Shown in pieces: positions 1-7,985 of a DNA stretch of 64,000 nucleotides. The number at the start of each line of letters is the position of its first letter. Position 1 is the stretch's first letter. The DNA comes from Eubacterium sp. (GTDB lineage: Bacteria; Bacillota; Clostridia; Lachnospirales; Lachnospiraceae): NCBI GenBank assembly GCA_017430325.1, contig JAFRNE010000005.1, positions 100,365 through 164,364 of the forward strand, written 5' to 3'. The notes beneath the pieces are model-generated. The model was not told the origin of the DNA. It searched no databases and saw only the letters and a list, made by a program, of their open reading frames with translations. The translations under genes were made by a program, and so were the position numbers.

Positions 1-269
1 ATTCCGTCATAATCCATAAGTACCGCATCCAGCTTATTTTCCAGTTCTTCTGCACACTCTTTAAACAGATCATTTTTCGTGGCATTGTAAAGCTGCCACA
101 TGGTTCCTCCGTAGAATCCATTTGTCCACCAGCAGATACCCTCTCTGTCTGACCAGTCATCAAAAACGTGATCCTTCGCGGTGTATGGTATCTTCCCTCT
201 GTTCCGCTCTACGACTTTAGTCTCTTTAGCAATAATTTTTTTTGCAATTTCTTCCCAATTATTACCCAT
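1..269 (-). CDS. GH88-like unsaturated glucuronyl hydrolase, N-terminal part
   Basis: The window begins inside this gene, so only about the first 89 codons are seen. The ATG at 267-269 follows AAAGGA at good spacing. Residues 47-60 read WWTNGFYGGTMWQLY, the aromatic-rich segment typical of the alpha-barrel GH88/GH105 hydrolases. These remove unsaturated uronic acids left by polysaccharide lyases, usually in the cytoplasm. No signal peptide is visible, which fits that location. Family assignment rests on this segment and the general look of the N-terminus; the catalytic Asp residues are beyond the edge. A repeat shared with another promoter region lies about 50 bases upstream. Confidence 0.6.
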   Translation of the reverse strand, partial: MGNNWEEIAKKIIAKETKVVERNRGKIPYTAKDHVFDDWSDREGICWWTNGFYGGTMWQLYNATKNDLFKECAEELENKLDAVLMDYDG

Positions 270-318
270 AAAATATCCTTTCAAAATACAACTTACAAAA
301 AGAAACAATATTTTCTCC

Positions 319-356
319 AATATACCATACTCATGCACCTCTGAACAGAGATTATC
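319..356 (-). promoter_or_regulatory. Shared upstream element, copy A
   Basis: A 38-base block here matches 5108-5145 with about four mismatches. Both copies lie 50-80 bases upstream of a minus-strand start codon. Read on the minus strand each contains the inverted repeat CTCTGTTCAGAG followed by TGGTATATT, which could be a -10 box. A common promoter/operator is inferred; the match itself is seen directly. Confidence 0.45.
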
Positions 357-411
357 ACGCCATTAAATACGCGCTTTTTTAGATTTATTTTATTGATTAT
401 AGAAATAAAAA

Positions 412-451
412 AAGGCATTACGAGTATCATGATTTCTACTCATAACGCCTT
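412..451 (-). terminator. Rho-independent terminator
   Basis: The arms AAGGCATTACGAGTA and TACTCATAACGCCTT pair, with two G-U wobbles, around a 10-base loop. On the minus strand a run of seven T follows. It lies just downstream of the stop of the flavin-reductase-like gene that ends at 511. Confidence 0.8.
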
Positions 452-510
452 ATCTCTGTATTAATCGACCCAATCATAATGGGTATGCCAGTCCTCATAA
501 CAACCGCTCA

Positions 511-933
511 TTAATCAGTAATAACAACCGGTTCCTTCGGCTCAAAATTCGTCTGCATAGTCCAGGTTACACCTGCGCATTTTGTCACGCGAAATACAGT
601 CATTAAATTATCTATTCCGTTATCCTTCCATGCCTGCAGGAACTTACGGGTCGGATGATTAAATATCTCTTCACGAAGCTCCGGATCATCATCTCTTGAA
701 ACTACACCTGAAACACGCAGCTGCATCTCCGGGCTGTTGAAGCATATTTCAACGTTCGAATTATCCATCATCTGCTTATACACATCTTTAGTATTTGCCG
801 TGTGAAAAACGATTCCTTTTTCATCCGCCTTAAATAGCAGCATAGCTCTGACTCTTGGACAATCCCCATCCATCGTGGCAAGATGCATTACAGGATTTGC
901 ATTCATGAAATCGATCATTTCTTCTTTAGTCAT
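511..933 (-). CDS. Pyridoxamine 5'-phosphate oxidase-fold flavoprotein
   Basis: 140 aa, cytoplasmic. The N-terminal stretch NPVMHLATMDGDCPRVRAM followed by a VFHTANTKDVYKQM region is typical of the split-barrel FMN-binding (PPOX) family. Such small proteins are usually reductases or binding proteins of unknown substrate rather than true PdxH. The start is fixed by AAGGAGG eight bases upstream. It lies 94 bases downstream of an AraC regulator on the same strand and ends at its own terminator, so the regulator may control it. The physiological substrate cannot be read from sequence. Confidence 0.75.
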   Translation of the reverse strand: MTKEEMIDFMNANPVMHLATMDGDCPRVRAMLLFKADEKGIVFHTANTKDVYKQMMDNSNVEICFNSPEMQLRVSGVVSRDDDPELREEIFNHPTRKFLQAWKDNGIDNLMTVFRVTKCAGVTWTMQTNFEPKEPVVITD

Positions 934-1027
934 ATTCGTTTCCTCCTTATTCTTTTTGATACATTCTAAGGAAACCTACGACAAAATACTTTATATATTC
1001 TGCATAGAATTTTCAAAATCCTGCAAA

Positions 1028-1819
1028 TCAGGAAGAATAATGCTTCATATACTCTGACGGAGTCATATTCATTTTTGAAGCAAAGAATCTCGAAAAGTGC
1101 GAAAGGCTCGAGAATCCGCAAGTCATTGCAATATCCGTCAGGGAAATATTTTTCCGCCGCATCATATTCAGTGCCTTCTGAAGCCTGACCTCAAAGAGAT
1201 AATCCATAGGCGATACACCCATCTCCGACTTGAATTTATGTGATAAACTCGATGTCGATACATAGGTCAATGAAGCCAGTCTTTCAATCGTAATCTTCTC
1301 TGAATAATGCTGCTCGATATAGTGCTGCGCCCTGGCAACAGAATAATCTGATGATATCGCTCTCATATCCAACGACTCACCCAGGATGCTTCTAACGATC
1401 CAGTGAGCGATCAGTGTCGAATGGGCAAGTATCGTCACCTCCGAGTTCATCATATTCTTTGACGACTCAAATGCAAACATATTCAGATACTTGAGTATGT
1501 CATTGCAGACCTCAACATTATAATTATCAAATCTGCGCATGCCGTCCGTATCATTGACATACATCGCAAATATATTTTCGAAAAACTCTTTTTTAATGAG
1601 CAGACAGTAATAGTCATTCGAAAGTGTTTCCTTCAGCTTGACATTCGGCGAATTGATTATCGAAACATAATAATTATGTTTTTCAGCCTTGATATTAAAA
1701 TCAATGATGATCACATAATCAGACTCATCGCCGTTAAACAGCGATACATCACTGCTCACCTTGCAGATAGGGATATAAAGGCTCATATTCGGTTGTATAA
1801 ACGAATCAAACTCCTGCAT
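1028..1819 (-). CDS. AraC-family transcriptional regulator
   Basis: 263 aa. The C-terminal ~100 residues form the double helix-turn-helix of the AraC family: the first HTH is around ITIERLASLTYVSTSSLSHK, and the second contains the family signature IAMTCGFSSLSHFSRFFASK. The N-terminal ~165 residues are an unassigned sensing/dimer domain with little similarity I recognise. The start has GAGGTG five bases upstream. A promoter with 17-bp spacing lies 34 bases upstream. Its target is probably the adjacent flavoprotein gene, by position only. Confidence 0.85.
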   Translation of the reverse strand: MQEFDSFIQPNMSLYIPICKVSSDVSLFNGDESDYVIIIDFNIKAEKHNYYVSIINSPNVKLKETLSNDYYCLLIKKEFFENIFAMYVNDTDGMRRFDNYNVEVCNDILKYLNMFAFESSKNMMNSEVTILAHSTLIAHWIVRSILGESLDMRAISSDYSVARAQHYIEQHYSEKITIERLASLTYVSTSSLSHKFKSEMGVSPMDYLFEVRLQKALNMMRRKNISLTDIAMTCGFSSLSHFSRFFASKMNMTPSEYMKHYSS

Positions 1820-1852
1820 CGTCTCACCTCATATAAAATACTGATACCATCT

Positions 1853-1881
1853 ACTATACGCACTACTATTTCTCCGGTCAA
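1853..1881 (-). promoter_or_regulatory. Sigma-A-type promoter of the AraC gene
   Basis: On the minus strand, TTGACC, a 17-base spacer and TATAGT. The -10 box ends about 34 bases before the AraC start codon. Confidence 0.6.
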
Positions 1882-1918
1882 TAGAAGGTCACAGAAAATA
1901 TTTGGTTCTTCCTTTATT

Positions 1919-3031
1919 TCACCCTGCCTTCTCTATGCAGTCATATAAAAGTTTTACGATCTCAGCCTTTTCATATCCTTTTCCGATGAAAACCACCTGA
2001 TTGCATCTGTCTCCGTAGGTCTCATCCCAGTCATCCTTAATATCCGGAAAATCGCTTACCACCTTATCAAGCTCCTCCTTCGGCCAGGCCGATGCCCATT
2101 CGGAAAGCTCAGTAATGGATGCATTTCTTCCGGCCTGCTCGAAGAGCTGTATATGTTTCCAGTCGTCCGAAAACCATATATAACCCTTTGAACGAATAAG
2201 CACTTCCGGGTATTCCTCAACAAGCTTATTAAATGTTTTACGGTTAAAAGGCCTTCTCTCTTCAAATACAAAAGAAGAAATCCCGTATTCGTCTACACAG
2301 GCTTTCTCATCATCATGTTCGCAGTTATTAAGTGCCCTCTGAACCGCACTGTATGCCTCAACCTCTTCAAAATCAAAATCTTCTCTATCAAGGATAACTT
2401 CAAGATCCACATCACCGTTTACACACTCGATCATCTCAGCTTCCTGCTGAATACCACGCAGACCTTCCTTAACCTCCTCAAGCTGTTCCTCCGAAAGAAG
2501 ATCCGTCTTATTCAGGATCATCAGATTACAGAACTCGATCTGATCCATAATAAGATTGATCACATCACCATCCTCCGTCTCCTGGTCAGCCGTCAGATTG
2601 TGAAGGAATTCCCTGTATATCCTGTCCACGTCAACTACAGACACAACAGTCTTAAGGAAAACTCTGGTATCCTCAGTCATTTCCTCATAATTGAGGAATG
2701 CACGCGCTATAGAAGATGGCTCACTTATCCCCGAGGCCTCAACAAATATAGCCTCGATGCTCTTATCCTCAGAAAGCCTCTCTATTTCAGCCATAAACTC
2801 ATCTCGCAGAGTGCAGCAGATACATCCGTTCTGCATTTCGACCATCTCAATCTGCGCCACCTGATTTCCGGTCTTATTAAGAATAGATGCATCGATATTG
2901 ATGCTTCCCATATCATTGACGATCAAAGCAACCTTTCGCTTTTCCTGCTTTAAAATATTTTGCATTAACGTGGTCTTTCCGGATCCGAGATATCCGGTGA
3001 TGATCACTATAGGCACTTCTCTTGTAGACAT
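1919..3031 (-). CDS. CobW/COG0523 G3E-family GTPase, putative metallochaperone
   Basis: 370 aa. Near the N-terminus are the P-loop GYLGSGKT, the CICC metal-binding motif that marks CobW-family proteins, and NKTD for guanine specificity. A C-terminal CobW_C-like domain follows. Members load zinc or other metals into target enzymes using GTP; several are induced by zinc starvation. The start at 3031 (MSTREVP) is chosen over an in-frame ATG ten codons upstream because AAGGAG sits correctly before it. Two 15-bp palindromes upstream fit Fur-family (Zur-like) control. The metal is not determined by sequence. Confidence 0.85.
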   Translation of the reverse strand: MSTREVPIVIITGYLGSGKTTLMQNILKQEKRKVALIVNDMGSINIDASILNKTGNQVAQIEMVEMQNGCICCTLRDEFMAEIERLSEDKSIEAIFVEASGISEPSSIARAFLNYEEMTEDTRVFLKTVVSVVDVDRIYREFLHNLTADQETEDGDVINLIMDQIEFCNLMILNKTDLLSEEQLEEVKEGLRGIQQEAEMIECVNGDVDLEVILDREDFDFEEVEAYSAVQRALNNCEHDDEKACVDEYGISSFVFEERRPFNRKTFNKLVEEYPEVLIRSKGYIWFSDDWKHIQLFEQAGRNASITELSEWASAWPKEELDKVVSDFPDIKDDWDETYGDRCNQVVFIGKGYEKAEIVKLLYDCIEKAG

Positions 3032-3056
3032 ATATTTTCTCCTTATAAAACAAAAT

Positions 3057-3122
3057 TGCAACTCGTTTGCATTTTACTGCACCGGTTGCAATCCTGTCAA
3101 TGCAATTTGCAAATCATTTGCA
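3057..3122 (-). promoter_or_regulatory. Two Fur-family-like 7-1-7 operators
   Basis: TGCAACTCGTTTGCA (3057-3071) and TGCAAATCATTTGCA (3108-3122) share the consensus TGCAAMTCRTTTGCA; the second is a perfect 7-1-7 palindrome. Fur, PerR and Zur boxes of Bacillota have the same 7-1-7 geometry. A third imperfect element, TGCACCGGTTGCA, lies at 3078-3090. They occupy the upstream region of the CobW gene. The palindromes are seen; the identity of the regulator is inferred. Confidence 0.6.
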
Positions 3123-3238
3123 TTTTGCACAGTATTTACCTTAAAGAACATCTAAGTCCTATCATCTCAACTAACCTAACAAACCCGGCTTTGAATGATC
3201 ACTCGTGTCCATTTATCACACCTCAAAAAAACTGATTA

Positions 3239-3604
3239 TCATCCTATTACTGCCGCCAGCTTCCTGCCCAACAGCACTCCGAAGATGCAGCAGCAAACGC
3301 TCAGTGTCACATACACTCCACCGAGTACGTATGCTTTATTCTCAAATAACTTATACGCTTCAAGCGAAAATGTCGAAAATGTAGTGAATCCACCACATAC
3401 GCCTGTCTTCCAGAAGAGCACTGTGTTAGGCGACACATCACCCTTTTTATCTGTTAGTCCCACGATAAACCCGATCAGTATCGCACCAAATATATTTGTC
3501 ACCAATGTTAGTATCGGAAACTGTGCTTTTACCGGTATCAGGCTAATAGCATATCGCCCTACTGCTCCAAGCGCTCCACCAAGAGCCACAAAAACAAAAC
3601 TCAT
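3239..3604 (-). CDS. crcB: Fluoride exporter (Fluc/CrcB)
   Basis: 121 aa with four hydrophobic segments. GGALGAVGRYAIS near the N-terminus and CGGFTTFSTFSLE in the middle are the pore signatures of the Fluc family, which forms dual-topology dimers in the inner membrane and exports fluoride. The start has GAGGAT upstream. It is the last gene of a three-gene unit (ArsC-like protein, 37-aa protein, crcB). No fluoride riboswitch is visible in the short spacers. Confidence 0.93.
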   Translation of the reverse strand: MSFVFVALGGALGAVGRYAISLIPVKAQFPILTLVTNIFGAILIGFIVGLTDKKGDVSPNTVLFWKTGVCGGFTTFSTFSLEAYKLFENKAYVLGGVYVTLSVCCCIFGVLLGRKLAAVIG

Positions 3605-3620
3605 TTTTTATCCTCAATTC

Positions 3621-3734
3621 TCATTTATCCTTCATATCCGTATCAAACAAGAGCGGAACGCCTAATCTGTCAGCTTTTTGCTTCGCAAATCTAATCAGTT
3701 CCTTTTCAGAAAGATTCTCAACCTTAGTAATCAA
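3621..3734 (-). CDS. Small unknown protein (37 aa), TTG start
   Basis: An open frame of 37 codons begins at TTG (3732-3734) with AGGAG eight bases upstream; an ATG a few bases before is followed directly by a stop in its own frame. The product is hydrophilic and helical in character (ITKVENLSEKELIRFAKQKA at the N-terminus). Its stop lies 16 bases before crcB, so it is likely co-translated in the same operon. I do not recognise a family. Confidence 0.5.
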   Translation of the reverse strand: MITKVENLSEKELIRFAKQKADRLGVPLLFDTDMKDK

Positions 3735-3770
3735 CGAATCATCTCCTTTTGTTAAACGCTATAGTTTCGT

Positions 3771-4112
3771 TTAATCCCACGTCTTCCAAATATCCGGCTG
3801 ATATCCAACCGTAGCCTTCTTTCCATTTCGCACTATCGGCTGCACAAGTATCTGCTGATTTTCGAGGATCCTCTCCTCTTTATCCTCCTCAGCAATATAC
3901 TTAATAAGCGCCAGTGTATCCTTGTCCTTGGCATTCTCATCGATCAGATTATCAATTCCACCAACAGCCTGCTTTACGGAATTAAACTCACCTTTGCTGA
4001 GCCCTTTTTCCTTCAGGTCCACGTACTGATATTTAATGTTTCTCTCTTTGAAGAAACGCTCTGCTTTACGAGTATCAGCGCTCTTCTTCGTTCCAAAAAT
4101 CTGTATGTTCAT
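3771..4112 (-). CDS. ArsC/Spx-like thioredoxin-fold protein lacking the usual Cys
   Basis: 113 aa. The beginning, IQIFGTKKSADTRKAERFF, matches the arsenate reductase-like family where a Cys normally stands at the Ser or nearby (C-x-x-T-R-K-A). The C-terminal region VQPIVRNGKKATVGYQPDIW matches the substrate-side loop. With no active-site Cys it is unlikely to be a working thiol reductase; a structural or regulatory role like Spx relatives is possible. The start at 4112 is preferred over the ATG two codons earlier because AAAGGA is eight bases away from it and only two from the other. Confidence 0.7.
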   Translation of the reverse strand: MNIQIFGTKKSADTRKAERFFKERNIKYQYVDLKEKGLSKGEFNSVKQAVGGIDNLIDENAKDKDTLALIKYIAEEDKEERILENQQILVQPIVRNGKKATVGYQPDIWKTWD

Positions 4113-4170
4113 AATCATAGTCCTTTATCTTTTCCGGCACAAACCGGTGTCATCCATAGCTCCTCTATGC

Positions 4171-4200
4171 ATTATAAACCATACCCACCGTGAATGTGAA
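4171..4200 (-). promoter_or_regulatory. Promoter of the ArsC-like/37-aa/crcB operon
   Basis: TTCACA, an 18-base spacer and a perfect TATAAT on the minus strand, 59 bases before the first start codon. No other promoter is seen between these three genes. Confidence 0.65.
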
Positions 4201-4328
4201 CTATCAATGCAAAAATACTAGCTTCTGACTCTAGTGTAAAACAACGTATAGTCGATAAAAATAACATACCTTATGTAAACCAAATTATTAATTATCAAAT
4301 ATAAAGCATAGTCTTTTGTACAACATAA

Positions 4329-4355
4329 AAAGCGCCTGCATTTCTGCAAGCGCTT
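4329..4355 (-). terminator. Rho-independent terminator
   Basis: AAGCGC-TGCA arms pair with TGCA-GCGCTT around a short loop, followed on the minus strand by TTTTT. It terminates the 205-aa gene ending at 4414. The rest of the 4201-4328 spacer is AT-rich with no recognisable feature. Confidence 0.75.
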
Positions 4356-4413
4356 AATTGCTTAGAAGCCACATCGCAAAACAAATAAACCGTGTCCTCC
4401 GCTTATGCCAGCC

Positions 4414-5031
4414 TTAAAGTCTGGCAGCTAATTTATTAAAGTTTGCCTCCTGATAAGGAATCAGCTTGTGTTTCTTTGGTAATTCCCAAGGAGTGTTAAC
4501 TTTCAACTCGCCTGTATTTTTAAAACATATTGCAAGCTGAACAGATGAAAAATGCAATGGCAGTTTTTTCAGTGTCATGCTCTCGATCTCATCATAGCTG
4601 AAGAAGCAAAAATAATCAGTATCCGTTATGAGATCCTTGACTTTCGGAATGATCTGCCCGCTGTTTTTTAAAGGTATAACACCTATACCGGTCGAAATGA
4701 CATTTACCAAAAATCCGGCATATTTCCTGTTGCTGAAGGCGATCCTCTGCCTGTCATCCAGACTGCGATGGAACTCTCCAACTTTTTCCTGTACAGACGC
4801 GTTGATAGCTCCCGCTATCATTCCGGCAGCAGCACCGCCTACGACTCCTCCGCCTCTGGTACCAGCGATAGTCGCATTTGCGGTCATAATATCACCCGCT
4901 TCAGCTCCTGTACCAAAATCACGGTTAGTCACCACCAGAATACAGTTATCTGCTTCTACGCATCCCACCTGTGAAAACATATCTGTAACTATTCGCAGGT
5001 CACTAATTCCTTCAATCGCTACATTTTCCAT
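4414..5031 (-). CDS. Unknown protein with a glycine-rich hydrophobic core
   Basis: 205 aa; I do not recognise a family. Residues about 60-82 (GGGVVGGAAAGMIAGAIN) form a Gly/Ala-rich hydrophobic stretch of the kind seen in membrane-inserting or glycine-zipper segments. The remainder is mixed and without signal peptide. The start has AAAGGTG nine bases upstream. It is monocistronic: own terminator downstream, and upstream a sequence block shared with the GH88-like gene at the left edge. Confidence 0.6.
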   Translation of the reverse strand: MENVAIEGISDLRIVTDMFSQVGCVEADNCILVVTNRDFGTGAEAGDIMTANATIAGTRGGGVVGGAAAGMIAGAINASVQEKVGEFHRSLDDRQRIAFSNRKYAGFLVNVISTGIGVIPLKNSGQIIPKVKDLITDTDYFCFFSYDEIESMTLKKLPLHFSSVQLAICFKNTGELKVNTPWELPKKHKLIPYQEANFNKLAARL

Positions 5032-5107
5032 TTTGTTTTACACCTTTCATACAGTTTATTTTTTCACTTGTCTGAAGCATTTAGGCAAAGTGTTATATAT
5101 CTCATAT

Positions 5108-5145
5108 AATATACCACACTCCTGCCCCTCTGAACAGAGATTACC
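5108..5145 (-). promoter_or_regulatory. Shared upstream element, copy B
   Basis: Second copy of the 38-base block at 319-356, including CTCTGTTCAGAG and a following TGGTATATT on the minus strand. It lies 77 bases upstream of the 205-aa gene. Confidence 0.45.
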
Positions 5146-5176
5146 CTGATTCTTCTGGGTTATCGTTCCAACTACA

Positions 5177-6649
5177 TTATATCAACGGCTCAGAATCTAC
5201 GTATTCATCATCCGTAGCTTTTACTACAAATGATGGAGTCACTTTCATTCCTTTGACAGCCATATCATATATTTTTGTAGTAAATCCATGTTTTTTGATA
5301 AACTTCTTGAATACCCTTTTATCTCTTTTTATGTCATCATAATCCTCCAGTCTGTCAGAATCATTCATTGTTTCATAAAAGGATTCACTGCTCTCAAGAA
5401 CATCTTCATCCCAATATTCATCTAAATATCCGCCCCAGACAGAAACAATATTCATAAATTCATGAATACTTCTGGCAACGATTCCGCATTCTCCTTCTGA
5501 ACCGATATATCCGATCAGCTCATCATTAAGAACGACCCACATACCGCCTGCACCCTCTCTGGCAAATGGTTTGATATTCTCATATGTTGATTCTCCCGGT
5601 CCCATCAGCTCTTCAAACCAGGAGTCATCATCCTCCAGATCCTTTACCCACTTCTCATCATATATTTCAATATCTGCGTTGTAAAATGCATCTTTAAGGT
5701 CTTCGTCGTTATATATTTCTGCCAAATAGTCCCGGACATCCTGAGGCAGATTTGTATGATCATATCTTTCATACCAATCCAAAATATAATTTAGTTCCTT
5801 ATTATTTACTTTAATCGCGATCTCACCATATAATTTCTGCATATCACTCTTCATAGCTTCGACAACTCTTGTATCTTTAGAATCATCGATCTGCAAATCT
5901 TCCATGTGCTTTCTCAGCAAAACATCTCTGACGATCGCATATATAATCATTTCATAGCTATAGTGTTTGAACTTTTTATTGAAAATGTCTTTTTCTTTTT
6001 CGACTATTCTGACAACATATTCATTTTCATCCACTTCAACAAAAACCCTGCCATCCTGAGGATTCTTAATATTTATATATTCTGCTTCTATTTTTTCCAC
6101 ACTTGTATAATCCGGGTAAAGCTTGTTAATCTCTATACGAACCCAGTCCGTAACAGTATTAATTGCATCAATTTTATAGATGATCCTGGCTTTTTCAAAT
6201 ATATCTGTCAGATCCGGATATTCCTTTGACATAACATCCATATTTCTGGCCAGCGGCAATGCACTGTCTGATTGAATAGCAATCGCATGATCAACAATTT
6301 CATTGAACAGTTTAATCGTCTCATCCCTTCTATGCATGCTCTGCGAAACCAGCGCTATACAATAATAATATCCCGCAATATCAGGTATAAAATCTGTATT
6401 TTTAAAAGGATACTTCATATCCTTTAGTGTATCCAGGACAACATCAACTATTGCATCATCTTCAGCGAACACTGCCATTTTCTTAAAGTCTGACACCGTC
6501 CCCGGTACACGAGCATAGGTCGATAACCTTTTAACAAGCTTCCAAACAGATTCTTTCACTTCTTCGGAAGCATGTTCCATCAAAGGTAATGTCATCTTCT
6601 TATGGATATATTTTTTTAATTCTTCATCATTGGGGATATTTTTCTTCAT
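5177..6649 (-). CDS. Unknown 490-aa protein, C-terminal SUKH-like segment
   Basis: 490 aa, hydrophilic and acidic, no membrane segments. The N-terminal two thirds look all-helical. Residues about 362-400, with PFAREGAGGMWVVLNDELIG and then YIGSEGECGIVARSIHEFM, resemble the core of SMI1/KNR4 (SUKH)-type domains, a fold common in immunity proteins; this is a weak resemblance only. The start has AAGGAG six bases upstream and lies 16 bases after the shikimate kinase stop, so the gene is in an operon with that kinase and the alarmone synthetase. No known function. Confidence 0.6.
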   Translation of the reverse strand: MKKNIPNDEELKKYIHKKMTLPLMEHASEEVKESVWKLVKRLSTYARVPGTVSDFKKMAVFAEDDAIVDVVLDTLKDMKYPFKNTDFIPDIAGYYYCIALVSQSMHRRDETIKLFNEIVDHAIAIQSDSALPLARNMDVMSKEYPDLTDIFEKARIIYKIDAINTVTDWVRIEINKLYPDYTSVEKIEAEYINIKNPQDGRVFVEVDENEYVVRIVEKEKDIFNKKFKHYSYEMIIYAIVRDVLLRKHMEDLQIDDSKDTRVVEAMKSDMQKLYGEIAIKVNNKELNYILDWYERYDHTNLPQDVRDYLAEIYNDEDLKDAFYNADIEIYDEKWVKDLEDDDSWFEELMGPGESTYENIKPFAREGAGGMWVVLNDELIGYIGSEGECGIVARSIHEFMNIVSVWGGYLDEYWDEDVLESSESFYETMNDSDRLEDYDDIKRDKRVFKKFIKKHGFTTKIYDMAVKGMKVTPSFVVKATDDEYVDSEPLI

Positions 6650-6665
6650 TTACTTCTCCTTTTTC

Positions 6666-7163
6666 TTATATGTTGAGAGCCTCCACAACCATCTGAACTG
6701 TTTCTTCGATTGTGCTCCCCTCTTCCGGGATCACTATATCGGCATACTTTTCATACAAACGACATCTGTTCTCATACATATCGTCGATGTTTTCACCGTT
6801 CTGCAAAACAACACCGCGTTCTTTTATATTGTGAAGACGATGGAACAGTTCGTCCTTTTCGACCTTAAGATAAATGATCGTTCCGGACTCACGGAATCTT
6901 TCCATAGCCGCCTGACTATATACTGCACTTCCGCCTGTAGAGATCACGGTATTCACTGTATCGACACTGAGCAATGCATCTTCCTCACATTTAAGGAATG
7001 CATCAACGCCTTTCTGCCCTATGATATCCTTGAGCAGCATTCCTTCTCTTTGCTGGATCAGAAGGTCAGTATCCAGAAAATTCATACCAAGGATTTTAGC
7101 CAGAATAACGCCTACAGTACTCTTTCCGGACGCAGGCATTCCGATCAGAATAATATTTTTCAT
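6666..7163 (-). CDS. aroK: Shikimate kinase-type enzyme
   Basis: 165 aa from the ATG at 7163, which has GGAGG at good spacing; the longer frame upstream lacks a ribosome site and overlaps the preceding gene. The Walker A GMPASGKSTVG lies at residues 8-18, DTD at about 34-36, and STGGSAVY corresponds to the shikimate-binding STGGG loop with the third Gly replaced by Ser. It would phosphorylate shikimate in the chorismate pathway. No other aromatic-pathway gene is nearby, and the GGS loop leaves room for a related substrate. Confidence 0.75.
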   Translation of the reverse strand: MKNIILIGMPASGKSTVGVILAKILGMNFLDTDLLIQQREGMLLKDIIGQKGVDAFLKCEEDALLSVDTVNTVISTGGSAVYSQAAMERFRESGTIIYLKVEKDELFHRLHNIKERGVVLQNGENIDDMYENRCRLYEKYADIVIPEEGSTIEETVQMVVEALNI

Positions 7164-7185
7164 AAAAGCCTCCGCTCTATTTGTC

Positions 7186-7902
7186 CTATTCGATTCCGGT
7201 CTCATGCGCTCTTTTGTTGATCTCTTCCATCTTCGAATCAAGCTTAGCTCCAAACTCAGCACATATCAGCAGCTCCTTCTCGAGCTCCTTTACGACATTT
7301 TTGTCGATGTCTTTCTTGTATTTGATCTTATGCTCAAGGCTTGCCCACCAATCCATAGAAATTGTTCTCAGCTGCACTTCAACCTTCATCAGTTTCTTCC
7401 TGTCATGCAGAAATATCGGTGTCTCCACGATCAAATGCAGACTTCTGTAGCCATTTTTCTTCGGCTCCTTGATGTAATCCTTCTTCTCTACGAGTCTGAC
7501 ATCATCCTGCTCCAGCAGAGCCTTTTCAAGCATATAAATATCTGCCGGGAACGAGCAGATAACTCTGATTCCGGCAATATCAGAAATGGTCTCCTCAATA
7601 GATTGGACCGTAGGAAATATCCCCTTTCGCTGCATCTTCTCGGCGATGCTCTCCGTCGACTTTAACCTGGACTTGATCGTCTCAATCGGATTACGATCAT
7701 ATTTCAGTGACAGTTCTTCATTCAGCACGTTGAACTTCGTCTCTATTTCCATAATGGCGCATCTGTAATATGCCATCAATTCCCTATATGGCTGTACATT
7801 CTGCTCCAACCACTTTTTCGCCTCTTCCGGCGTGATCCTGACCTCTCTCAAAATATTAGTGATCTCGTTATTTGAGCCCTGAAGCTCATTGCCCTGTATC
7901 AT
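7186..7902 (-). CDS. Small alarmone synthetase, RelA/SpoT synthetase domain
   Basis: 238 aa. The single RelA/SpoT synthetase domain is intact: IETIKSRLKS, ISDIAGIRVICSF, KNGYRSLHLIVE and EVQLRTISMDWWASLEHKI appear in order. There is no hydrolase, TGS or ACT domain, so it is a RelQ/YjbM-type synthetase making (p)ppGpp from ATP and GDP/GTP. The start has GGAGGAG upstream. It is the first gene of a unit with shikimate kinase (22-base gap) and the 490-aa protein. Confidence 0.9.
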   Translation of the reverse strand: MIQGNELQGSNNEITNILREVRITPEEAKKWLEQNVQPYRELMAYYRCAIMEIETKFNVLNEELSLKYDRNPIETIKSRLKSTESIAEKMQRKGIFPTVQSIEETISDIAGIRVICSFPADIYMLEKALLEQDDVRLVEKKDYIKEPKKNGYRSLHLIVETPIFLHDRKKLMKVEVQLRTISMDWWASLEHKIKYKKDIDKNVVKELEKELLICAEFGAKLDSKMEEINKRAHETGIE

Positions 7903-7985
7903 TTATACTCCTCCGTCCATATTGCAATCATCACATTCAGCCCTAAACCTTATATGACGGTTTTATTCTTGGTTATCATGTATTT

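Noticed and set aside
2315..2953. 212-aa plus-strand frame
   Set aside because: Lies wholly inside the CobW gene on the other strand; no ribosome site and no recognisable domain.
3605..3770. Fluoride riboswitch before crcB
   Set aside because: Spacers are too short and filled by a small gene; no aptamer consensus.
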